Of a stretch of 64,000 bases of DNA, positions 25,004 to 35,071 are shown piece by piece. The position numbers were made by a program, and so were the translations under genes. The notes beneath the pieces are model-generated. The model was not told where the DNA came from, did no database searches, and was given only the letters and a program-made list of their open reading frames with translations. Each line of letters starts with the position of its first letter. The first letter of the stretch is position 1. Source of the stretch: Peptococcaceae bacterium (GTDB lineage Bacteria; Bacillota; Peptococcia; DRI-13; PHAD01); contig JANLFJ010000012.1 of the NCBI GenBank assembly GCA_024655825.1, forward strand, positions 18,848 through 82,847, written 5' to 3'.

Positions 25004-28000
25004 ATGTCGTTCAAAGTGATCTATCTTACGTCGATCGAAAACGACATTCATACCCTGGTCCAGGCTGTCAATCGAATTAAAGAGGAACATGGCCCGGTTG
25101 TCCGGGTTTACGCCCGGGCCAAAAGCGACTTGGCTGATGAGGACAATATTGTTCGATTGCTTAATGAGGTTAGGGAGGCCGGTTTGGTTATATTTAATCT
25201 GATGGGAGGCAAGGAAAGCCTGCCGGGTTTCGACCGGGTGGTGAAAGAGGCCCTTAAGAATGGTGTTCCTCTCCACGCCCAACCCTCCTCGGCCGAAAAC
25301 AGCCAGGAACTGAGGAAAATCTCCACGGTTTCCGCTCAGGATTATTCCCTGGCGCAAAGGTATATTCATTACGGGGGGACTGAAAATTTTATCAACCTGT
25401 TGCTGTGGGCAGCCAACCGTTTTGGAGGGCTTGCCTTGGCGGCAGCGGAGCCGAAGATGCTGCCCTGGGAAGGGATTTATCATCCGCGATTTCCGGCCGG
25501 GATTGATCAAACAAGCTATTGGCGGCAAAACTGCCTGTTGAACCGCATCGCGGTCGGGATAGCATTTTACCGGAGCCACTGGATAGCCGAAAATACGTTG
25601 TTCGTGGATGCCCTCATCGAGGCTTTGGAAAAGCGCGATGTCAACGTTGTTCCGGTGTTTCTTCACGCTGTCCGCGATGCGGAACTCGGCACCAAAGGCC
25701 TCGAGTGGGTGATAGAAAACTATTTCATGCAGGGCGGAAGGCCGGTGATTGATGTTCTGGTCAGCCTGCTGAGCTTTTCGCCTTTCACAGGGTTAGGCCA
25801 TAAAATCAAAGAATCGAGCACGGATAACTGTTTATTGGAATTAGGGGTGCCGGTCATCAAGGCCATTACGTCCATGAACAATTATCAAGAGTGGTCCGGG
25901 TCGATTCAGGGGTTGGGCCCCTTGGATGTGAGCATGAGCGTGGCCATGCCCGAGTTTGACGGGACCCTGATTACCGTGCCGGTAGCTACCAGGGAATACG
26001 GGGAACGGGACGCTTCGACCGGCGCCGCTCCCGTTTGTTACAAGCCTGTCCCTGAGCGGGTGGACAAAGTGGCAGGATTGGCCGTTAATTGGGGAAAGCT
26101 GCGGCATAAACCCAACGCTGAAAAGAAAATAGCGATCATATTCCATAATTATCCTCCCCGCAACGACCGGATCGGCTGCGCTTTTGGGCTGGATTCGGCC
26201 GCGAGCGTGTGGAACATCTTGAAGGACTTGCAAAAAGCGGGTTATGTGCTGGAATCATTGCCGGAAAACGGGCAGGAATTGATGGAACAGATTATTAACA
26301 GGGTGACGAATGACCGCCGTTGGGCCAGTGCAGAACAGATGGCCGGTCTGGCAGTCGACGGAGTGACCCCGCAAGAGTACGGAGCGTGGTTTGAGCGTTT
26401 ACCCCCGGAAGTGCGGGAAAAAATGAACTCCGATTGGGGACGGGCGCCGGGGGAGGTGTTCAATTATGGCGGCAGGCTGCTGATCCCCGGCATCATCAAC
26501 GGGAACGTTTTTATCGGTTTGCAGCCTCCCCGGGGGTTTGGGGAAGACCCGGCCAAAATTTACCACAGCCCGGATGCATCGCCCACACACCATTACCTGG
26601 CTTATTACCGCTGGATCAGGGATGATTTCAAGGCCGATGCGGTTCTGCATATTGGCAAGCACGGTTCTTTGGAGTGGCTGCCCGGAAAATCGGTGGGCCT
26701 TTCCGCAAGCTGTTACCCTGATCTGGCCATCACCGACCTGCCGCACATTTATCCCTACATAATCAACAATCCCGGGGAGGGAACCCAGGCCAAACGCAGG
26801 AGCTATGCCTGCATTATCGACCACTTGGTTCCGGTGATGACCAATGCTGATTCCTACGATGAAATGGCGGAGATTGAGGTCCAGCTGGAGGATTATTACC
26901 AGGCAAAAACCCTTGACCCGGATAAGTTGCCGCACTTTAAGAAGCTTATTTGGGAAAAGGTCGTCCAGGCCAACCTTGATAAAGACCTTGCTGTGGATAA
27001 ACAAACTGCGCTGCAGGATTTTGACGGATTTCTGGAGAAGCTGCACGGCTATTTAAGTGAGATAAAAGATACCCAGATCCGGGACGGGCTGCACATTTTG
27101 GGCGAGCCTCCGCGTGACGGTCGGCTGGTGGAAATGCTGGTTGCCTTGACCAGGCTGGCCAATGGCCCGGTCCCTTCCTTGCGACAGGCGGTGGCCGAAG
27201 CGCTGGGCTATGATTATGAGGACCTGTTGGCCAAAAGGGGCAGGTTGATTCCAGCGGCAGGACGGACCTGCGGGCAAATACTGGATGAGATTAATGCCGT
27301 TGTTATGAAGATGATGGAAGAGCTGCACCAAAAAAACTTTTGCCCGGAAGAAATTCCGGCGATTTGCAGGCAGTACTTGAATAAAACAGCAGCACCCGTC
27401 GAGGAGGCATTGCGTTATGCCGCCACGACTCTGGTGAAAAAACTGGGTGAGACAACCGCTGAGCTTTCCAATATCCTGAATGCTTTGGCTGGCGGGTATA
27501 CGCCGCCTGGCCCGTCCGGGGCGCCTACCAGGGGCATGGCTGATATACTGCCTACGGGGCGCAACTTCTATTCCGTTGACCCCCAGGCAATCCCTTCCCC
27601 AGCCGCCTGGAAAACAGGAGTTGCCCTGGGTGATGCGCTCTTGGAAAGGTACCTGGCTGATGAGGGACGTTACCCTGAGAGCATCGGCATCATAGTCTGG
27701 GGCAGCCCGACCATGAGGACCAAAGGGGACGATATAGCCGAAATATTATACCTGATGGGGGTCAAGCCCGTCTGGGAAGAAAAGAGCGGGCGGGTGAAAG
27801 GGCTTGGCATCATACCGCTGGATGAGCTGAACCGCCCGCGGATCGATGTGACCATGCGCATCAGCGGTTTTTTCCGCGACGCTTTCCCCAATATTGTCGC
27901 TTTGCTGGATGAAGCGGTGGAGATGGTGGCAAGACTGGAGGAAAGAGACGACGAAAACTACCTGGCCAAGCATGTGCGGCAAGAAATTGAAGAGAACGTT

Positions 28001-28768
28001 AAGGCGGGCCTGGACGAGAAAACGGCCAGGGAATTGGCCGGTTTCAGGATTTTCGGCTGCCGCCCCGGGGCATATGGCGCAGGGGTAAGCAATGTCATTG
28101 AGGCGAAGAACTGGCAGGACGAAAAGGATTTGGGGCAGGTGTATGTGACCTGGGGAGGGTATGCATACGGGCGCAAAGTGTACGGCAAGACCGTCCCGGA
28201 AGTGTTCAAGAAACGGTTGAGCCGGCTGGATTTGGCAGTAAAAAACGAAGATACCCGGGAACACGACATCCTCGACAGCGATGATTTCTATTCATACCAC
28301 GGCGGGATGGTCGCTGCGGTTAAAGCCTTCAAGGGAGCGCTGCCCCGGGCTTACAGCGGGGACAGTTCCGACCCGGACAGGGTAAAAATGCGCTCCACGG
28401 CAGAGGAGACCAAGCATGTTTTCCGCAGCCGCGTCTTAAACCCCAAGTGGATCGCCAGCATGCAAAGACACGGTTATAAAGGGGCCGGCGATATGTCAGC
28501 TCTGGTTGACAACATTTTTGGCCTGGATGCCACCGCTGAGGTGATGGAAGACTGGATGTACGAGCGGCTGGCGCGAACCTACGCCCTGGATCCCAAGATG
28601 CAGGAATGGTTTAAAAAAGTCAACCCGTACGCCCTGCAGAATATAACTGAACGCTTGCTTGAGGCCATAAAGCGGGGGATGTGGGAAGCCAGCCCCGAGA
28701 TGGCGGAGGAACTAAAAGAGATTTACCTGGATGTGGAAGGAGAGCTGGAGGCGCCTACCGGTCATTGA
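25004..28768 (+). CDS. cobN: CobN/BchH-family metal chelatase large subunit
   Basis: A 1254-residue protein, the usual CobN length, with family blocks FIGLQPPRGFGEDPAKIYHS, VLHIGKHGSLEWLPGKSVGL, PYIINNPGEGTQAKRRSYAC, GRNFYSVDPQAIPSPAAWKT, IIVWGSPTMRTKGDDIAEIL and FGCRPGAYGAGVSN. CobN inserts cobalt into hydrogenobyrinate a,c-diamide in the aerobic B12 pathway, and related proteins insert Mg or act on other tetrapyrroles. An anaerobe normally uses CbiK/CbiX for cobalt, so this homologue may act on another tetrapyrrole or a salvaged corrinoid. ATG 25004 has GGGAGGG upstream. It is flanked by an ABC-2 exporter and an ECF transporter under the same riboswitch. Confidence 0.92.
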   Translation: MSFKVIYLTSIENDIHTLVQAVNRIKEEHGPVVRVYARAKSDLADEDNIVRLLNEVREAGLVIFNLMGGKESLPGFDRVVKEALKNGVPLHAQPSSAENSQELRKISTVSAQDYSLAQRYIHYGGTENFINLLLWAANRFGGLALAAAEPKMLPWEGIYHPRFPAGIDQTSYWRQNCLLNRIAVGIAFYRSHWIAENTLFVDALIEALEKRDVNVVPVFLHAVRDAELGTKGLEWVIENYFMQGGRPVIDVLVSLLSFSPFTGLGHKIKESSTDNCLLELGVPVIKAITSMNNYQEWSGSIQGLGPLDVSMSVAMPEFDGTLITVPVATREYGERDASTGAAPVCYKPVPERVDKVAGLAVNWGKLRHKPNAEKKIAIIFHNYPPRNDRIGCAFGLDSAASVWNILKDLQKAGYVLESLPENGQELMEQIINRVTNDRRWASAEQMAGLAVDGVTPQEYGAWFERLPPEVREKMNSDWGRAPGEVFNYGGRLLIPGIINGNVFIGLQPPRGFGEDPAKIYHSPDASPTHHYLAYYRWIRDDFKADAVLHIGKHGSLEWLPGKSVGLSASCYPDLAITDLPHIYPYIINNPGEGTQAKRRSYACIIDHLVPVMTNADSYDEMAEIEVQLEDYYQAKTLDPDKLPHFKKLIWEKVVQANLDKDLAVDKQTALQDFDGFLEKLHGYLSEIKDTQIRDGLHILGEPPRDGRLVEMLVALTRLANGPVPSLRQAVAEALGYDYEDLLAKRGRLIPAAGRTCGQILDEINAVVMKMMEELHQKNFCPEEIPAICRQYLNKTAAPVEEALRYAATTLVKKLGETTAELSNILNALAGGYTPPGPSGAPTRGMADILPTGRNFYSVDPQAIPSPAAWKTGVALGDALLERYLADEGRYPESIGIIVWGSPTMRTKGDDIAEILYLMGVKPVWEEKSGRVKGLGIIPLDELNRPRIDVTMRISGFFRDAFPNIVALLDEAVEMVARLEERDDENYLAKHVRQEIEENVKAGLDEKTARELAGFRIFGCRPGAYGAGVSNVIEAKNWQDEKDLGQVYVTWGGYAYGRKVYGKTVPEVFKKRLSRLDLAVKNEDTREHDILDSDDFYSYHGGMVAAVKAFKGALPRAYSGDSSDPDRVKMRSTAEETKHVFRSRVLNPKWIASMQRHGYKGAGDMSALVDNIFGLDATAEVMEDWMYERLARTYALDPKMQEWFKKVNPYALQNITERLLEAIKRGMWEASPEMAEELKEIYLDVEGELEAPTGH

Positions 28769-28840
28769 CGGGGGATGGGCTTGTTTGCAGGTTTGCCGGG
28801 CGGTGCTTTGCCCAAAGTACGGGGTTGGTGGCGTATTCAG

Positions 28841-30961
28841 ATGATTAAGCGTTGGATTAATCCGAAACTAATCTTGGGATTGTTCTCAGGCCTATGCCTG
28901 GCGTTGTCCGGAATCGCAGGCGCAAGGCCTGCGGCGCAAGCCGTGCCGGTGGGGCCTTCAAGAAACGTGAGCTTTGATACGGTGGAAGGAGACCTGCGCT
29001 GGGATAATGGCGTATCCGTCAATAAGGGCCGGGCGGTTTTTCAGCTGGCTGTTCAGGAAGACGCGCATCCCCGGAAGCTGAAATGGGCCTGGCGCGGCGC
29101 CGGCCAGGTCTGGGCGATGGCAGAGTATACCGACAAGAATGTCATTTATTACATAATGAAAGGCTCTGAACCGCCCAAGGCCGATAAAGTAACCTTTATT
29201 GACCAGAATGGCGTTCCCAGGATCATGGTCCCCACCGTGTTGGAACTTCCCCAGGGTACGGTTTTGGTAGACTTGCTGGAAGACTATCGCCGGTATTACG
29301 GCCAAAAAGAAGTCGGCGTGGAGAATGTGCGCATCGGCCTTAATGCTGCAGACTTTACAGAGATCAAAGATTTTATGATCGAGGAATATGCAAAACAACC
29401 AAATCCCGGCCGGGGAAACGGGGCTGGCCTGCCAACGGGCATACATTTACAATTGCAGGTGCCTCAGGGCAACGATAAGGATTTTTACCTGATTAAAGGA
29501 GTGGAATCTCCGATTCAGGTAATGGTAAGGGCGTTTTTGGACAAAAGTCAAAAGGGAGAGTTAACCGTTACCCTTCCGGAAACGGTAACGATAATTTCCT
29601 ACGATGATGCAAAGCTGAAGCTGGTTGAGGGTCACACTTTGCTAATGCCGCTGGCAATGGGGCCGGGCTATGCGGAAGAATCCTTCGCCGTCACGGTGAA
29701 AGGTTCCGGGCCTGGCAGGGTAGTGGCGCAAGCCCGGTTGGGCGATGAAACCCAGAGGGTGGATAAGGATATGGCTTGCCCGGAACTGGAGAGCATCTCC
29801 GGCAGCATCCGCCTGCGGAAGGAAGGGGTTTATCCCGTCCAGCACAGTTCGCATAAGGTTACCCTGAAAAAAGAGCTTAAAAATTATGTCAAGGTAAAAG
29901 AAGACGTTTTCTCTTCATTCCACAAGCTGTTTGGCGCCGAAGAGGAATACGACAAACCGGCGGGTATGGCCTGCGGGGTTTTGGAAAACGGCACATCATA
30001 CAACTTGCTCCTGCGGGTGAAACTCTCGGTGCTGGATGCAAACTGGCAAGAAATTCCTTGTTTCAGGGGCGAACATTTTCAAAGAGAAGGGGGAACGGAA
30101 GCCCCGCCGGTGCCGGAAACCGTAATAAGCGTAGAGGCGGCCTCAGCCCAGGACTTTAAGGTGCCGCTGTTTGCAGACGCTTACTCGGTAAAACCCGGCA
30201 TCTACCCGGCCGTGTTAAAGGTTTCCCTGTTCGGCACCAGCACTGATGTTGTCGTTCGGGAATTCGACCTTCATGTAGAAAAGGAAAGCCAGATCCAGAT
30301 AATTACCGGATTTTTGGCCATTGTCTTGTCTTTGCTGAGCGTACTGTTGATGGTCCTTAAAAACAAAAGCTGGGCGGGGCGGCTTAAGACCAGCGAAATC
30401 ATTCTGATTGCCCTGTTTGCGGCGGTAAAATTCTCAATTGTGGATGTTCCCTGGTTTGTTTTTGGCGATGTGATCAGGGCTGTCCTGGGTCCGATGGGTC
30501 CGTTCATGCATCTTGTCACCGGCGTTTTCTGGGACATTATCAATGCCATGTTTCTGGTATCTTTGGTTGTCCTGATTTCCAAGCCGGGAGTGGTCATCAT
30601 TTCCTCGGCGGTGAGAATAATCCTGCAGGGCATTGCCTTTGGCACATTTAATCCCGTGACCATCCTGCTGATGCTCTCTTATGCCTTTCTGGCCGATGCA
30701 CTGCTGTATTTTACCGGTTTCACCAGCCAAAAAAGGGCCTTTCAAGAGCGCTTGTCGACATTTTCCGTGTTGGGGGTTATCTTCGCTATGCAGCACGTTT
30801 ATTCGACCTATACCTTTTATTACATCTGGATGTATTTGTATCGTCTGTTTTATCCGAACTGGTATATAAACATCAGCGCCATTGTTTCGGCAGCGTACTC
30901 CGCCCTGGGTGCCGTGATGGGTGTGTACCTGGGCAACAGGTTGAAGCGGGTGAATGGATAG
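28841..30961 (+). CDS. ECF transporter S-component-like protein with large extracytoplasmic domain
   Basis: From ATG 28841 the 706-residue protein has a Sec signal (KLILGLFSGLCLALSGIAGA), an extracytoplasmic region to about residue 485 of beta-rich character, one helix (about 487-507) and then about 190 residues with six helices. The latter begin LKTSEIILIALFAAVKF, the N-terminal signature of many ECF S components, and include GPFMHLVTGVFWDIINAMFL and ILLMLSYAFLADALLYF. The next two genes encode the ECF T and double A subunits, so this is the likely substrate-binding component. S components are normally about 180-220 residues, so the fused external domain is unusual. ATG 28775 is in frame but would mask the signal peptide. 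Ligand presumably a corrinoid, tetrapyrrole or metal. Confidence 0.75.
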   Translation: MIKRWINPKLILGLFSGLCLALSGIAGARPAAQAVPVGPSRNVSFDTVEGDLRWDNGVSVNKGRAVFQLAVQEDAHPRKLKWAWRGAGQVWAMAEYTDKNVIYYIMKGSEPPKADKVTFIDQNGVPRIMVPTVLELPQGTVLVDLLEDYRRYYGQKEVGVENVRIGLNAADFTEIKDFMIEEYAKQPNPGRGNGAGLPTGIHLQLQVPQGNDKDFYLIKGVESPIQVMVRAFLDKSQKGELTVTLPETVTIISYDDAKLKLVEGHTLLMPLAMGPGYAEESFAVTVKGSGPGRVVAQARLGDETQRVDKDMACPELESISGSIRLRKEGVYPVQHSSHKVTLKKELKNYVKVKEDVFSSFHKLFGAEEEYDKPAGMACGVLENGTSYNLLLRVKLSVLDANWQEIPCFRGEHFQREGGTEAPPVPETVISVEAASAQDFKVPLFADAYSVKPGIYPAVLKVSLFGTSTDVVVREFDLHVEKESQIQIITGFLAIVLSLLSVLLMVLKNKSWAGRLKTSEIILIALFAAVKFSIVDVPWFVFGDVIRAVLGPMGPFMHLVTGVFWDIINAMFLVSLVVLISKPGVVIISSAVRIILQGIAFGTFNPVTILLMLSYAFLADALLYFTGFTSQKRAFQERLSTFSVLGVIFAMQHVYSTYTFYYIWMYLYRLFYPNWYINISAIVSAAYSALGAVMGVYLGNRLKRVNG

Positions 30962-31875
30962 TGCGCCTGAAGTTTATCGAAGCGGAACTGAAAGAGACGC
31001 CGTTTCACCGGCTGGATGTGCGAACCAAGCTGATAATGCTGTTTTGCGTGGCCGTGCTTGGGATGGCTTTGAATCAATGGAAGGCTTTGGCCTTCATTTA
31101 CCTGGCGGTGTTAAGCCTGGCCGCCCTGGCCCGTCTTTCCGGCGACAAGTGGAAGGCGCTGGGCGTCATTACTTTCCTGACAATGTGGGGGATCATGTGG
31201 GTGCAGGCTGTTTTTTATGACGCCTACCCCCGCACTCCCCTCATTTACCTGCTCCCGCCCATGCTGGTTAATCCATCAACGCCGGTGATAGGCGGATTAT
31301 GGGAGGGGATTGCCATTTACTACGAGGGATTCACCTATGGAATGGCCCAGTCCTTGCGGATGATCGCTCCCATGACACTCGGGCTGCTCATTTTCTGGAC
31401 GGAGGACCCTGTAAGGGTGCTGACAGGTTTGAACAAACTCAAACTTCCCTACGCCGTATCCTTTATGGTGATGACCTGCCTGCGCTTTATACCCATCGCT
31501 TTTGCGGAAGCAAAGGTAACCATCGGTTCGCAGCGCCTGCGCAGGTACAAGCCGTTTGATCCAAAAGGCATCCTGCTTGGCTACGGCATTTATCGGACTA
31601 CAGTGCAGGTGATGATGCCTCTTCTGGCCAATTGCGTGAGAAAGGCCGCCAATATGGCCAAGAGCGCCGATTCCCGGGCTTTCCGGGCCTCCGAAGAGCG
31701 GACGGAACTGCGGGAAACTAAAATTAAGGCGGCGGATGGAATAATGATTCTGTTCTTTGTTGGCGCCACTTTTATGGTCTTGGCCTCCAAATTCCTGTTT
31801 TATCTGTCCGTGTCCGACAGGTACACGAACGACACCCTGCTGCCCATCTATTGGATTGCCCACAGATACCTTTGA
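30961..31875 (+). CDS. cbiQ: CbiQ/EcfT-family energy-coupling transmembrane protein
   Basis: A 304-residue membrane protein with N-terminal RLDVRTKLIMLFCVAVLGM and the coupling-helix signature region ADSRAFRASEERTELRE, as in EcfT/CbiQ proteins that carry Ala-Arg-type motifs on cytoplasmic coupling helices. The GTG start shares one base with the stop of the S-component gene (TAGTG). It links the S component to the CbiO ATPase pair. CbiQ is often seen with cobalt uptake (CbiMNQO), but no CbiM or CbiN is present here, so the substrate depends on the fused S component upstream. Confidence 0.88.
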   Translation: MRLKFIEAELKETPFHRLDVRTKLIMLFCVAVLGMALNQWKALAFIYLAVLSLAALARLSGDKWKALGVITFLTMWGIMWVQAVFYDAYPRTPLIYLLPPMLVNPSTPVIGGLWEGIAIYYEGFTYGMAQSLRMIAPMTLGLLIFWTEDPVRVLTGLNKLKLPYAVSFMVMTCLRFIPIAFAEAKVTIGSQRLRRYKPFDPKGILLGYGIYRTTVQVMMPLLANCVRKAANMAKSADSRAFRASEERTELRETKIKAADGIMILFFVGATFMVLASKFLFYLSVSDRYTNDTLLPIYWIAHRYL

Positions 31876-31904
31876 TTGAGGATGCTGGTCGAGGAGCATT
31901 GGCG

Positions 31905-33512
31905 ATGATAATAATAGAAAATGTTTCGTTCAGGTATCCGACAAGAAAAGATTTTGCCTTACAGGGCATCAATTTGCGGGTAAATGAGGGCGAGTTCGTC
32001 CTGCTTGCCGGCCCTACGGGATGTGGCAAAACGACCTTGCTGAAATGCTTGAACGGGATCATTCCCCACGAATCCGCAGGAGAGTTTCACGGCCAGGTCT
32101 GGATCGATGGCCTGAATACCAGGGAATACCCTGTCAGGGTCTTAGCCCAAAAGGTTGGCCTGGTGTTCCAGAACCCCGATGAGCAGATCTTCTCGACCAG
32201 GGTGGTGGATGAGGTCGCTTTCGGCCTGGAAAATCTCTGCTGCCGCCGAGATGAAATGCTGGCCAGGATAGAGTGGGCATTGGAGAAGGTAGGGATGGCC
32301 GGGCACATAAACAGCAGCACCAATTCCCTGTCAGGAGGGCAAAAACAGAGGGTGGCCGTTGCTTCGATGCTGGCCTTGAAACCGGGAGTGCTGGTGCTGG
32401 ACGAGCCGATCAGCCAGTTGGATCCACAAGGGGCCCAGGAAGTCCTCGAAGTGGTGAAAAAACTTAGTGATGAGGGGATCACCATCATCCTGGTGGAACA
32501 CCGTCTTCACGAGGTTGCCTCATGGGCGGACCGGGTGATTGTCATGAATGACGGCATGATAGAACTGGATACGTCGGCCCGAAAAGTGCACGAGCACCTC
32601 GATTGTTTCGAAAAGCTCGGCTTGAGAAATCCAATAGTCAAGAAGGGCTTAAGGCCGGTGATGCAGGCTATGATATTCCCGGGCGCGGTGAAGGGAGAGC
32701 ATAAAGTAGAGGCTATTGAGAACGAGGTTATTGAGAACGAGGGAGCCGACAGCGCAAAACGCCAAAGAAAGCTTATTGAGGTGAGGGATTTATGGTTTGC
32801 CTATAACTCCAGGAAGGCGCGCAACAAAGAAAATTGGGTGTTAAAAGGGATTGATCTGGATATATATGCGGGCGAAGTTGTCGCTGTGCTGGGGAATAAC
32901 GGGAGCGGAAAGACTACCCTGCTGCATCACCTGGCCGGGCTGCATAAGCCCCAAAAGGGCAGAGTGACGGTGGCAGGAAAGGACACTATAAAGAATAATG
33001 CGTACCGGCTTGCGGGCACGGCGGGGATTCTTTTTCAAAACCCTTCGTTAATGCTGACCTGCGACACCGTCTATGACGAAGTGGCCTTTGGGCCGCGGAA
33101 TTTGAGATTGCGGAAAGAAGATATTAGCAATCGCGTTGCCGAATGCTTGGTGCTGATGGAATTGGAGGATTTGGCGCCATATCATCCCCAGTCCTTGTCA
33201 GGCGGCCAGCGCCTGAGATGCGCGGCTGCCGCCATTCTCTCCATGAGCCCGGCGGTCATTCTGCTGGACGAGCCTACCAGCGGGCAGGATATATTGCATA
33301 TCAGGAAGCTGATGGGGCTGTGCCGGGAGTTGGCCAAGCAGGGCAAGGCAGTGGTCTTTATAACCCATGATTTTGAAGTCGCTGCCGAATACAGCGACAG
33401 GATAGTGGTGATGCGTGACGGGAAGATCTCGCTGGAGTGCAGCGCGGAAGATATTCTTCCGGCAGAGGGCTGTGCTGGTACAGGAAACAAACCGGAATGG
33501 AATCAGTGTTAG
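31905..33512 (+). CDS. cbiO: Tandem CbiO/EcfA-EcfA' ATPase (two ABC domains fused)
   Basis: A 535-residue fusion of two complete ECF ATPases. Domain 1: GPTGCGKTT, LSGGQKQRVAVASML, VLVLDEPISQLD. Domain 2: GNNGSGKTT, LSGGQRLRCAAAAIL, VILLDEPTSGQD. Both keep the switch His (VEHRLHEVA and ITHDFEVAA). A linker of about 60 charged residues joins them. This matches the EcfA/EcfA' heterodimer in a single chain. ATG 31905 follows GAGGAG by 8 bases and lies 29 bases after the CbiQ stop. It powers the ECF complex with the preceding two genes. Confidence 0.92.
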   Translation: MIIIENVSFRYPTRKDFALQGINLRVNEGEFVLLAGPTGCGKTTLLKCLNGIIPHESAGEFHGQVWIDGLNTREYPVRVLAQKVGLVFQNPDEQIFSTRVVDEVAFGLENLCCRRDEMLARIEWALEKVGMAGHINSSTNSLSGGQKQRVAVASMLALKPGVLVLDEPISQLDPQGAQEVLEVVKKLSDEGITIILVEHRLHEVASWADRVIVMNDGMIELDTSARKVHEHLDCFEKLGLRNPIVKKGLRPVMQAMIFPGAVKGEHKVEAIENEVIENEGADSAKRQRKLIEVRDLWFAYNSRKARNKENWVLKGIDLDIYAGEVVAVLGNNGSGKTTLLHHLAGLHKPQKGRVTVAGKDTIKNNAYRLAGTAGILFQNPSLMLTCDTVYDEVAFGPRNLRLRKEDISNRVAECLVLMELEDLAPYHPQSLSGGQRLRCAAAAILSMSPAVILLDEPTSGQDILHIRKLMGLCRELAKQGKAVVFITHDFEVAAEYSDRIVVMRDGKISLECSAEDILPAEGCAGTGNKPEWNQC

Positions 33513-33546
33513 GAAATAAAGGTTAATTATAGGGAGGCAAATCAGG

Positions 33547-35046
33547 ATGTTGCGGTTACCAATAAGAGGAAAAAGCCGCCTCTTTGTGCTGGCGGCAGTT
33601 TTGGTTCTGGTGGTTGGAGGGTGCAGTCAAGATGGCAGAAAATCAGGGCATAAACCGGCAAGCCTAAAGCCGCATTTGGAACTCGTTCATGAAATATCGC
33701 TGGGCAATGCGGCGGAGGATAGGATTCCTGACGTTACCACGGACCGGTGGTCGTTCGGCGTACAGCCCAGCATGCCGCTGGTAGCGCCGGACGGCAAGCA
33801 TGTGCTGGTGGTTAAGGAAGAAAAGATGTCCTGGTTTGATATTTCCACGGGGGCCGAAAAGTGGAGCAGGGCGACTTATGGAGGCATAAGCTCTTACGTT
33901 GTCGATGATGCCCGGTTGTACATGATTGAGAAATACGCGAACAAACGTGATAAAGAACACGGCTATATCATTTGCCTGGACAGCGATACCGGCAAAGAAC
34001 TATGGAAGTACGACGTTCAAAAAGACCTGGCGCCCGCCGTGTCAAAACATAAGCCCCAGGCTGTGCCACCGGACATTTGCTGTTATATAAAAACGGCCTT
34101 GGATGCAGGCAAGGTTTACGTGATCGGCAGCACCTCGTGGAGTGAGGGCATAAACAAAAACAAGGCGGAAATACTCTTGTGCTTGGACCAGAACGGCCGG
34201 CAGATCTGGAAAAGGGAGTATTATGGGTATCCCGGTTTAATCAGCATGAGCAATATGAAAGTTGTTGCGGGGAAGCTGGTAATGGGAAACTACAGCTACG
34301 GCGACGAGATCAATGGGCCCGCCTGCGTTCATGCCTTCGACATTAATACCGGGGAAGAAGTATGGAAATATGATATCGAAAACGACCCGGGGCTGGCCAG
34401 TTCAAAGAGCACTAACGTAGCCGCCGATGTGGTGGGTGACAAAATAATAGCTGTTGCCAACTTCGGGAAAGTGTATATTCTGGATGTCAATGGGCGGAAA
34501 ATCAAAGACTTTATTGTTTTCAAACCGGAGCAATACCAGAATGTCACTTTGTACACGAGCGTTTATAACAGTGGCCTGGCCCCCGGCCAGGACGAGATCA
34601 TTATTGCCCCTGGCAGCACCATTGTCAAAGGCGCCAGCAATGTAAAAGCGCAAGTCGAGCATCCCGATGCCAATTCAATCATGGTGTACGACCTGAATGG
34701 AAACATGAAATGGAAGTTTCGTTTGGGCGGTAAGGTCTCAAGCTTATTGGTGAAAGGCAAATTTCTTTTGCTGGGAACAATGCATAACCAATATACGATG
34801 GACTATGATTATTGCGGGGTTTACGCCTTTGACCTTACCCAGGAGGCCTCGAGCACAGAACTGAACATGGCGGAAAAAAGCGTTGTGGACAGGTATATCG
34901 GTTTCTACCGGACGGATGGGGCTGTTCTTTATGATTGCCTGGGCGCCTCGCAAGACGGGCAGACCATTTGCGCCACCACTTGGCCGACCCGGGTAGGCGT
35001 CAATAAGTTCGGCAGGCATGGCCTTTATGTTTTGAAAATACAATGA
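33547..35046 (+). CDS. PQQ-like beta-propeller lipoprotein
   Basis: A 499-residue lipoprotein: signal peptide with lipobox VVGGC, then propeller blades with PQQ-type repeats such as MSWFDISTGAEKWS, ICLDSDTGKELWKYD, LCLDQNGRQIWKR, HAFDINTGEEVWKYD, YILDVNGRKIKD and MVYDLNGNMKWKF. Such WD40-like propellers may bind a ligand or serve as a scaffold on the cell surface. No quinoprotein active-site signature is clear to me. It lies between the ECF transporter and a SPASM radical SAM gene in the B12 operon; GGGAGG precedes the ATG. Its role is unknown, and a surface receptor for the same substrate is one possibility. Confidence 0.82.
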   Translation: MLRLPIRGKSRLFVLAAVLVLVVGGCSQDGRKSGHKPASLKPHLELVHEISLGNAAEDRIPDVTTDRWSFGVQPSMPLVAPDGKHVLVVKEEKMSWFDISTGAEKWSRATYGGISSYVVDDARLYMIEKYANKRDKEHGYIICLDSDTGKELWKYDVQKDLAPAVSKHKPQAVPPDICCYIKTALDAGKVYVIGSTSWSEGINKNKAEILLCLDQNGRQIWKREYYGYPGLISMSNMKVVAGKLVMGNYSYGDEINGPACVHAFDINTGEEVWKYDIENDPGLASSKSTNVAADVVGDKIIAVANFGKVYILDVNGRKIKDFIVFKPEQYQNVTLYTSVYNSGLAPGQDEIIIAPGSTIVKGASNVKAQVEHPDANSIMVYDLNGNMKWKFRLGGKVSSLLVKGKFLLLGTMHNQYTMDYDYCGVYAFDLTQEASSTELNMAEKSVVDRYIGFYRTDGAVLYDCLGASQDGQTICATTWPTRVGVNKFGRHGLYVLKIQ

Positions 35047-35071
35047 CAATGATGCGCAGCAGGATGAGCAA

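Noticed and set aside
25004..28768. Part of a complete aerobic B12 biosynthetic cluster
   Set aside because: No corrin-ring genes (cobI/J/L/M/H or cbi equivalents) are present in the window; only chelatase and transport genes accompany CobN.
28775..28840. N-terminal extension of the S-component fusion from ATG 28775
   Set aside because: The extension precedes a clean Sec signal peptide beginning at ATG 28841 and would place it internally; the purine run touches the ATG.
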